This document shows, one piece after another, positions 58,713 through 64,000 of a DNA stretch of 64,000 nucleotides. The notes under the pieces were generated by a model. The model was not told the origin of the DNA, ran no database searches, and saw only the letters and a program-made list of their open reading frames with translations. Positions within the stretch are counted from its first letter, which is position 1; every line of letters begins with the position of its first letter. The stretch is from an uncultured Hyphomicrobiales bacterium (GTDB lineage Bacteria; Pseudomonadota; Alphaproteobacteria; Rhizobiales; Xanthobacteraceae): the NCBI GenBank assembly GCA_903929045.1, contig CAIYTE010000053.1:1-64000 (forward strand). The letters are read 5' to 3'. The translations under genes were made by a program, and so were the position numbers.

Positions 58713-59633
58713 ATGCCGATCATCCCGCTGCCGGGCAGCATCGACGAGACGCTGGGCCTGATGGCCAAGGCGGACTACGTCGCCGACCGGTCGCTGGCCA
58801 CGGTTCTCTATTTGGCTCTGGCCATGGGCCGGCCGCTGTTTCTCGAGGGCGAGGCGGGCGTCGGCAAAACCGAGATCGCCAAGGTGCTGGCAAAGACGCT
58901 CGGCCGCCGCCTGATCCGGCTACAGTGCTACGAGGGCCTCGACGTCGCGTCCGCCGTCTACGAGTGGAATTACGGCGCGCAGATGATCGCGATCCGCTTA
59001 GCGGAAGTTCAGGGCGAGCATGACCGCGCCCGGACCGAGAAGGATATTTTCTCCGAGCAGTATCTGATCAAGCGACCGCTCTTGCAGGCGCTGGAGCCGA
59101 ATGCCGACGGGCCGCCGGTGCTGCTGATCGACGAGCTTGACCGCACCGACGAGGCCTTCGAAGCCTTCCTGCTCGAAGTGCTGAGCGACTTTCAGGTGAC
59201 GATCCCCGAACTCGGCACCGTCAAGGCGGCCGAGCCGCCCATTGTTCTCGTGACGTCAAATAGAACCCGCGAAGTACACGACGCGCTCAAGCGCCGCTGC
59301 CTCTATCACTGGGTCGGTTATCCGAATGCCGAGCGCGAATTGAAAATTCTGCGCGCCAAGGTGCCTGGCATTGCCAAGAAATTGTCGGAGCAGGTGGTCG
59401 GCTTCGTGCAGGCGCTGCGCAAGGAAGATCTGTTCAAGGCGCCCGGTGTCGCCGAAACCCTCGACTGGGCCGGCGCGCTGACCGAACTCGATGCGGTCGC
59501 GCTCGATCCGGCGACCGTGTCGGATACGCTCGGCGTGCTGCTCAAATATCAGGACGACATCGCGCGGCTCGACAGCAGCAAGGTCAAGGCGCTGCTCGAC
59601 GATGTGAAGTCGGATCTACGCGCGGCGGAGTAA
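58713..59633 (+). CDS. coxD: MoxR-type AAA+ ATPase (CoxD)
   Basis: The 306-residue MoxR ATPase has Walker A FLEGEAGVGKTEIAKVLA, Walker B PPVLLIDELDRTDEAFEAFL and sensor-1 VLVTSNRTREVHDAL. In Oligotropha CoxD is needed, with the VWA protein CoxE, to mature the CODH active site. Here it heads the downstream maturation set. ATG 58713 has GAGGG upstream. Confidence 0.94.
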   Translation: MPIIPLPGSIDETLGLMAKADYVADRSLATVLYLALAMGRPLFLEGEAGVGKTEIAKVLAKTLGRRLIRLQCYEGLDVASAVYEWNYGAQMIAIRLAEVQGEHDRARTEKDIFSEQYLIKRPLLQALEPNADGPPVLLIDELDRTDEAFEAFLLEVLSDFQVTIPELGTVKAAEPPIVLVTSNRTREVHDALKRRCLYHWVGYPNAERELKILRAKVPGIAKKLSEQVVGFVQALRKEDLFKAPGVAETLDWAGALTELDAVALDPATVSDTLGVLLKYQDDIARLDSSKVKALLDDVKSDLRAAE

Positions 59634-59672
59634 CGATGTTCTTCGAACCATCTCACCGCGAGCTCCCATGCA

Positions 59673-59711
59673 CTCCCTCCCCCCTTGCGGGGCAGGGTTG
59701 GGGAGGGGGGT
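59673..59711. repeat. CCTCCCCC-family palindromic element, copy 3
   Basis: CTCCCTCCCCCCTTGCGGGG, then CAGGGTTGGGGAGGGGGG, matches the copy at 41715 with a few substitutions. It lies at the 5' end of coxE. Confidence 0.85.
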
Positions 59712-59739
59712 GTCTTCATTCCGCTCCCATAAATTTGCG

Positions 59740-61002
59740 ATGAACGATAAGCGGCCCCCCTCCCGCCGGCCTTCGGCCGTCGACCTCCCCCGCAAGGGCG
59801 GAGGTGAAGAAAGGGAAGGCCAGCTTGCCGACAACATTCTCTACTTCGCGCGCGCGCTGCGCGTCGCCGGCATTCCGGTCGGGCCTGGATCGGTGCTCGA
59901 CGCGCTGGAAGCCGTGCGCGTTGCGCGCATCGGCGGCCGCGACGACTTTTACTGGACGCTGCATGCGGTGTTCGTGAAGCGGCACGAACACACGCTGCTG
60001 TTCGATCAGGCGTTCCGCATTTTTTTCCGCAAGCGCGGTTATCTCGAAAAGCTGATCGCGTCGATGCTGCCGGAAACGGCGAAAGGCGAGGAGAAGGCGC
60101 CGCCGCCCGGAGCGCAGCGCATTCAGGAGGCGTTGTTCTCCGGCGTCGAACGCGACGAAGAAAAATCCGAGGTCGAGATCAATGCGGCGCTGACCGTGTC
60201 CGATCGTGAGATTTTGCAGCGCAAGGATTTCGCGCAGATGACGACGGCGGAAATCGCGGCGGCGAAGGAAGCCATCGCGCGATTGGCGCTGCCAATGGAT
60301 CTGGTGCGCACGCGACGGCTGGCGGCAAACCGCCATGGCCGCATGATCGACATGCGCCGCACGCTGCGCTCCAGCATGAAGGCGGGCGGCGCGCTGATCG
60401 ACCTGAAGTATCTGGGCCCCCGCGAGAAGGAGCCGCCCATCGTGGCGCTGCTCGATATCTCCGGCTCCATGAGCCAGTACACCCGGCTCTTTCTGCACTT
60501 TCTCCATGCGATAACCGATCACCGCAAGCGGGTGACGACGTTCCTTTTTGGCACACGCCTGACCAACGTCACCCGCGCCATTCGCCAGCGCGACCCGGAC
60601 GAGGCTCTGGCCGCCTGTAGCCAGCATGTTGCCGACTGGTCCGGCGGCACCCGGATTGCGCCTTCGCTGCACGCCTTCAACCGGGACTGGGCCCGGCGGG
60701 TGCTGGGACAGGGTGCGGTTGTGCTGCTGATCACGGACGGCCTTGAGCGCGACGCCGACGATACGCTCGCTTTCGAGATGGACAGGCTTCACCGATCCTG
60801 CCGCCGTCTGATATGGTTGAACCCGCTGCTGCGATTTGAGGGCTTCGAGGCCCGCGCCAAGGGCGTCCGCACCATGCTGCCGCACGTTGACGAACTGCGG
60901 TCGATACACAACTTAGAGTCCATGACCGACCTCGTGCGCGCTTTGTCCGGATTGCCGGCCAAGGGGTACGATCCGAAACAGATGCTGCGAAGCGTCGCCT
61001 GA
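59740..61002 (+). CDS. coxE: VWA-domain protein CoxE, repeat-derived N-terminus
   Basis: The ~420-residue von Willebrand A protein acts with the MoxR ATPase. It has LADNILYFARALRVAGIPVG (usual CoxE start region), TVSDREILQRKDFAQMTTAE, RRTLRSSMKAGGALIDL, then the MIDAS motif ALLDISGSMSQYTRL and GGTRIAPSLHAFNRDW. The start is uncertain: ATG 59740 or ATG 59668. Either way the first residues (including DLPRKGGGEER) are coded by a palindromic element inserted at the gene's 5' end, so the native start appears displaced. Confidence 0.88.
   Translation: MNDKRPPSRRPSAVDLPRKGGGEEREGQLADNILYFARALRVAGIPVGPGSVLDALEAVRVARIGGRDDFYWTLHAVFVKRHEHTLLFDQAFRIFFRKRGYLEKLIASMLPETAKGEEKAPPPGAQRIQEALFSGVERDEEKSEVEINAALTVSDREILQRKDFAQMTTAEIAAAKEAIARLALPMDLVRTRRLAANRHGRMIDMRRTLRSSMKAGGALIDLKYLGPREKEPPIVALLDISGSMSQYTRLFLHFLHAITDHRKRVTTFLFGTRLTNVTRAIRQRDPDEALAACSQHVADWSGGTRIAPSLHAFNRDWARRVLGQGAVVLLITDGLERDADDTLAFEMDRLHRSCRRLIWLNPLLRFEGFEARAKGVRTMLPHVDELRSIHNLESMTDLVRALSGLPAKGYDPKQMLRSVA
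59755..59813. repeat. CCTCCCCC-family palindromic element, copy 4 (inside coxE)
   Basis: CCCCCCTCCC, hairpin GCCGGCCTTCGGCCG, then CCTCCCCC-GCAAG-GGCGGAGG. It is the inverted partner of copy 3, only ~45 bp away, and is read in frame as part of coxE. Confidence 0.87.
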
Positions 61003-61014
61003 TGGAGAACTCAT

Positions 61015-61338
61015 ATGCTCTCGCGCGATGAAGACATTCTCAAAGCGGCCGAGGACTGGCGCAAGGCCGGGCGCGGCGTGGCACTCGCGACCGTGGTCGA
61101 AACCTGGGGTTCGGCGCCGCGGCCGATCGGCTCCAATCTGGTGATCGACAATGAGGGCAATTTCCTCGGCTCGGTGTCCGGCGGTTGCGTCGAAGGCGCG
61201 GTGGTGACCGAAGCCATCGACGTCATCGACAGCGGCAAGCCGAAGATCCTCGAATTCGGCGTCGCCGACGAGACGGCCTGGAATGTCGGTCTGTCCTGTG
61301 GCGGCACCATTCGCGTCTACGTCGAGAAAGTCTCATAA
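61015..61338 (+). CDS. XdhC/CoxF N-terminal domain protein
   Basis: The 107-residue protein equals the N-terminal XdhC_CoxI domain: WRKAGRGVALATVVETWGSA, PRPIGSNLVIDNEGNFLGSV, SGGCVEGAVVTEAIDVI, and WNVGLSCGGTIRVYVE. The conserved cysteines (SGGC, LSCGG) may bind or sulfurate molybdenum cofactor for insertion into the hydroxylase. The Rossmann half is encoded by the next gene, so the XdhC is split. Confidence 0.93.
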   Translation: MLSRDEDILKAAEDWRKAGRGVALATVVETWGSAPRPIGSNLVIDNEGNFLGSVSGGCVEGAVVTEAIDVIDSGKPKILEFGVADETAWNVGLSCGGTIRVYVEKVS

Positions 61339-61340
61339 TT

Positions 61341-61439
61341 GTCATTCCGGGGCGCGCGAAGCGCGAACCCGGAATCCAGTTTGATAAAGTTGAGTTGTGG
61401 ATTCCGGATAGCCTCGCTTCGCTCGGCTTCCGGAATGAC
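61341..61439. repeat. Extragenic palindromic element, GTCATTCC family, copy 3
   Basis: GTCATTCCGGGGCGCGCGAA ... GAACCCGGAATCCAG ... GTGGATTCCGGATAG ... CCGGAATGAC. It lies between the two XdhC half-genes. Confidence 0.92.
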
Positions 61440-61450
61440 AGGAAAAGAAG

Positions 61451-62149
61451 ATGAAACTTGAAATTCTGCATGCGCTGAATGCCGAACGCGCCGCGCGCCG
61501 CGCGGTGGCGGTCGTGACCGACGTCGCGAGCGGCGAACAGCGGCTGGTCAAGTCGGCGGACGTCGCCCGGGACCCACTCGCCGAGACGATCGAGAAGCAT
61601 CTGCGCATGGCCAAGAGCGGCATGGAGGAAACGGCGCAGGGCCGCGTCTTCATCACCGTGCACGTGCCGTCGCCGCAACTCGTCATCACCGGCGCCGTGC
61701 ATATCAGCCAGGTGCTCGGTCCGATCGCCAAGCTGCTCGACTACGACGTCACCATCGTCGATCCGCGCACGGCTTTTGCCAGCGCCGAGCGCTTTCCCGA
61801 TGTGAAGGTGGTCGCAGAATGGCCGGATGTGGCGCTGCCGCCGCTCAATGTCGATCATTACACCGCCTTCGTCGCGGTGACGCATGATCCGAAGATCGAC
61901 GATCCGGGTCTGCTTCACGCGCTTGAGCGCGATTGCTTCTATATCGGCGCGCTTGGCTCGCGGAAGACGCATGGCCGCCGGCTGGAACGTTTGAAGGCCG
62001 CGGGTATCCGCGAGGATCAGCTGTCGCGCATTCATGCGCCGATCGGATTGAACATCGGCGCGGTGTCGCCGGCTGAAATCGCGATATCGATCATGGCAGA
62101 GATCACGCAACGGCTCCGGCAGAAGGCCGACAAGGCGGAAGCGGCATGA
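61451..62149 (+). CDS. XdhC/CoxF C-terminal (Rossmann) domain protein
   Basis: The 232-residue protein corresponds to the C-terminal XdhC Rossmann domain. It has LVITGAVHISQVLGPIAKLL, DYDVTIVDPRTAFASAERFP, FVAVTHDPKIDDPGLLHAL, FYIGALGSRKTHGRRLERL and IGLNIGAVSPAEIAISIMAEI. It works with the preceding half in cofactor maturation. The start ATG at 61451 follows AGGAAAAG, just after a palindromic repeat; another copy follows the stop. Confidence 0.93.
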   Translation: MKLEILHALNAERAARRAVAVVTDVASGEQRLVKSADVARDPLAETIEKHLRMAKSGMEETAQGRVFITVHVPSPQLVITGAVHISQVLGPIAKLLDYDVTIVDPRTAFASAERFPDVKVVAEWPDVALPPLNVDHYTAFVAVTHDPKIDDPGLLHALERDCFYIGALGSRKTHGRRLERLKAAGIREDQLSRIHAPIGLNIGAVSPAEIAISIMAEITQRLRQKADKAEAA

Positions 62150-62161
62150 AGTATTTTCTTT

Positions 62162-62252
62162 GTCATTCCGGGACGGCCCGGAGGGCCGGGCCCGGAATCC
62201 AGCTTCGTTGCTCTGGATTCCGGGTTCGCGCTGGCGCGCGCCCCGGAATGAC
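62162..62252. repeat. Extragenic palindromic element, GTCATTCC family, copy 4
   Basis: GTCATTCCGGGACGGCCC ... GGAATCCAGC ... CTGGATTCCGGGTTCGCG ... CCGGAATGAC. It ends 15 bp before the next gene's ATG, close to its GGAG ribosome-binding site. Confidence 0.92.
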
Positions 62253-62267
62253 GGTTGGAGAAGCGGC

Positions 62268-63890
62268 ATGAAGTTCGGTCCCGTATCTCCCGAGGACGCG
62301 CGCGGCGCCACGGCGGTGCACTCCATCCGCCAGGGCGATCTCGTTCTCAAGAAGGGCACGCTGATCGGCGATGCCGAAGTGGCGGCGCTCGACGCCGCCG
62401 GCGTCAAGGAGATCGTCGTTGCGCGGCTCGAGCCGGGAGACGTATCCGAAGATCAGGCGGCCGCCGATATCGCCGCCGCCGCGGGCGGGCCGGGACTGCA
62501 TCCCGATTACGCCTTCACCGGCCGCTGCAATCTCTTTGCCGACGCGGCCGGTGTGCTGGTGATCGATGAGGACGCGGTCAACCGGCTTAACCGCATCGAC
62601 GAAGCCGTCACCATCGCGACCTTGTCGGCGTTCAAGCCGGTCGTCGAAGGCGAGATGATCGCGACGGTGAAGATCATTCCCTTCGCTTTGGCGGGAGCGG
62701 TGCGCGACAAGGCCGTGGCGGAAGCGAAGAAGGCCGCGCCGGTCATCAAGATTGCGCCCTATACGGTCAAGCGCGTCGGCATTGTCTCGACCATGCTGCC
62801 GGGCCTGTCGCCCAAGGTGATCGAGAAGACGCTCAAGATCACGCAGACCCGCATCGAGCCCGCGGGCGCGACGATTGTCGCCGAACGCCGCGTGCCGCAC
62901 GATCAGGCGGCGCTGGCGCGGGCCGTCGTCGAGGTGCTGAACGAGGGCGCCGAACTAGTCATCGTGTTCGGCGCGTCCGCCATCGCCGACCGGCGCGACG
63001 TCATTCCGATGGCGATTGAAGCCGTCGGCGGCACGATCGAGCATTTCGGCATGCCGGTCGATCCCGGCAATCTCATGCTGATCGGCACGGTGCTCGGCGC
63101 CTCGATTGTCGGCGCCCCGGGCTGCGCGCGCTCGCCGAAGGAAAATGGTTTCGATTGGGTGCTGATGCGCATGCTCGCCGGTCTGCCGGTGACGCGCGAC
63201 GACATCACCGGCATGGGCGTAGGCGGATTGCTGATGGAGATCGTGACGCGGCCGCAGCCGCGCACCAAGCCGGTCATCGAACGCAGCGGCCGGATCGCCG
63301 CGGTGGTGCTGGCCGCCGGGCGTTCGACGCGTATGGGGCCGCTCAACAAGATGCTGGCCAAGATCGGCGGCAAACCGCTGGTGCGCATCGCCGCCGAACA
63401 GGCGCTCGGCTCGAAGGCGTCGCCCGTCATCGTCGTCACCGGTCATGAACGCGAGAAAGTCGAACTCGCGCTCAACGGTCTGCCGGTGCGTTTCGTGCAT
63501 AATCCGGATTACGCCGAGGGGCTGGGCACCTCACTGCGCCAAGCCGTAGCCGCCGTTCCTCCCGAAGCAGACGGCGCCATCGTCTGCCTCGCCGACATGC
63601 CGCAGGTCGATAGCGCCTTGATCGACAAACTGATCGACGCGTTCGATCCCGACAGCGGCGCGCTTGTCGTCGTGCCGAGCATCGATGGCAAGCGCGGCAA
63701 TCCCGTCGTCTGGGCGCGTCGTTTCTTCAACGACCTGATGTCGATTCGCGGCGACTTCGGCGCGCGATACTTAATAGGCAGTTACGCCGAAGCGGTTGTC
63801 GAAGTACAATTGAGCGGTGACGCGGCGTTGATCGATGTCGATACCCCCGAGTCGCTTTCAGCCGTCAAGGCAGAAATCGAACGCGCCTGA
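62268..63890 (+). CDS. Molybdopterin-binding/MobA-like cytidylyltransferase fusion
   Basis: The 540-residue protein is a fusion. Residues ~1-340 resemble the MoCF-binding MoeA/MogA fold (GPVSPEDARGATAVHS, VKRVGIVSTMLPGL, LVIVFGASAIADRRDVIP and PVDPGNLMLIG). Residues ~345-540 form an NTP-transferase of the MocA/MobA type (AAVVLAAGRSTRMGPLNKML, VCLADMPQVDSALID). It should bind molybdopterin and attach CMP to make the cytosine dinucleotide cofactor used by the CoxL family. It is the last full gene of the maturation set. Confidence 0.9.
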   Translation: MKFGPVSPEDARGATAVHSIRQGDLVLKKGTLIGDAEVAALDAAGVKEIVVARLEPGDVSEDQAAADIAAAAGGPGLHPDYAFTGRCNLFADAAGVLVIDEDAVNRLNRIDEAVTIATLSAFKPVVEGEMIATVKIIPFALAGAVRDKAVAEAKKAAPVIKIAPYTVKRVGIVSTMLPGLSPKVIEKTLKITQTRIEPAGATIVAERRVPHDQAALARAVVEVLNEGAELVIVFGASAIADRRDVIPMAIEAVGGTIEHFGMPVDPGNLMLIGTVLGASIVGAPGCARSPKENGFDWVLMRMLAGLPVTRDDITGMGVGGLLMEIVTRPQPRTKPVIERSGRIAAVVLAAGRSTRMGPLNKMLAKIGGKPLVRIAAEQALGSKASPVIVVTGHEREKVELALNGLPVRFVHNPDYAEGLGTSLRQAVAAVPPEADGAIVCLADMPQVDSALIDKLIDAFDPDSGALVVVPSIDGKRGNPVVWARRFFNDLMSIRGDFGARYLIGSYAEAVVEVQLSGDAALIDVDTPESLSAVKAEIERA

Positions 63891-63955
63891 GACTCGAATC
63901 ATTGATCGCTTTCGCGACTCACCCCTTAGCTGGCTACCGAGCTGAGGTGAGGGCG

Positions 63956-64000
63956 ATGTCTGATATCTACACACCGATGATCCGCGCGATGGTGGTGGTG
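63956..64000 (+). CDS. Start of a further gene (truncated by window end)
   Basis: GAGG, then ATG at 63956 with 15 open codons (MSDIYTPMIRAMVVV) running off the window. It is too short for a family assignment; position suggests another gene of the cox maturation set. Confidence 0.4.
   Translation, partial: MSDIYTPMIRAMVVV

Overview
The window is high-GC chromosomal DNA of an alphaproteobacterium, most likely a Rhizobiales (Bradyrhizobium/Rhodopseudomonas/Pseudolabrys-like) member. The clues are the recA-alaS order, the purC-purS-purQ-purL block beside bolA and a CGFS glutaredoxin, the F1-ATPase zeta (DUF1476) gene next to purC, a liv operon with a DUF6867 gene, TctC/Bug-type solute receptors, and many short extragenic palindromes. 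I saw no tRNA, rRNA, CRISPR array, transposase or phage gene. The assignment rests on protein motifs and gene order read by eye; no database search was run.

Layout. 1-5.2 kb: recA end, a Lys/Ala-rich small ORF, alaS, a GNAT acetyltransferase, and GlsB- and YidB-like stress proteins. 5.4-13.1 kb: a cyclic-nucleotide-gated K+ channel, homodimeric NADP-isocitrate dehydrogenase, a Tat-exported His-x-His protein paired with a membrane cytochrome b, monomeric NADP-isocitrate dehydrogenase, and a TrmJ-type tRNA methyltransferase fused to a degenerate DUF559 nuclease domain. 13.2-21.2 kb: an aldolase, the ATPase zeta subunit, purC/S/Q/L with a secreted Cys-rich protein inside, bolA, a RidA protein and grxD. 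21.2-29 kb: a MOSC-rubredoxin fusion, rpsD, a TerC protein, murI and hydrolase, a second MOSC protein, rpe-purB, and an EF-hand protein.

29-36.8 kb: transport and catabolic genes (BASS-like carrier, DAO-type oxidoreductase, Bug receptor, aromatic-ring hydroxylase, P1 peptidase) and ccdA. 36.9-43.1 kb: a reverse-strand liv branched-chain amino acid ABC operon, interrupted by a DUF559 nuclease gene lying between two palindromic repeats. 43.3-47.8 kb: a Gln-rich small protein behind a textbook general-stress (EcfG-type) promoter, an iron-sulfur-flavoprotein-like reductase, pcaC, a Bug receptor and pcaD.

47.9-64 kb: a form II carbon-monoxide-dehydrogenase-like molybdenum hydroxylase locus. The structural genes are coxG, coxS, coxL, coxM. 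The maturation genes are a MoxR ATPase (coxD), a VWA protein (coxE), a split XdhC, and a molybdopterin-binding/cytidylyltransferase fusion. Between the two halves sit a MmgE/PrpD gene, a Bug receptor, a heme oxygenase-bacteriophytochrome operon and a VOC protein.

The most unusual signals are: four families of small palindromic repeats, some of which supply a ribosome-binding site, a stop codon or protein termini; the repeat-bracketed DUF559 gene and its domesticated relative in TrmJ; the MOSC-rubredoxin fusion; and the photosensor operon inside the cox locus.
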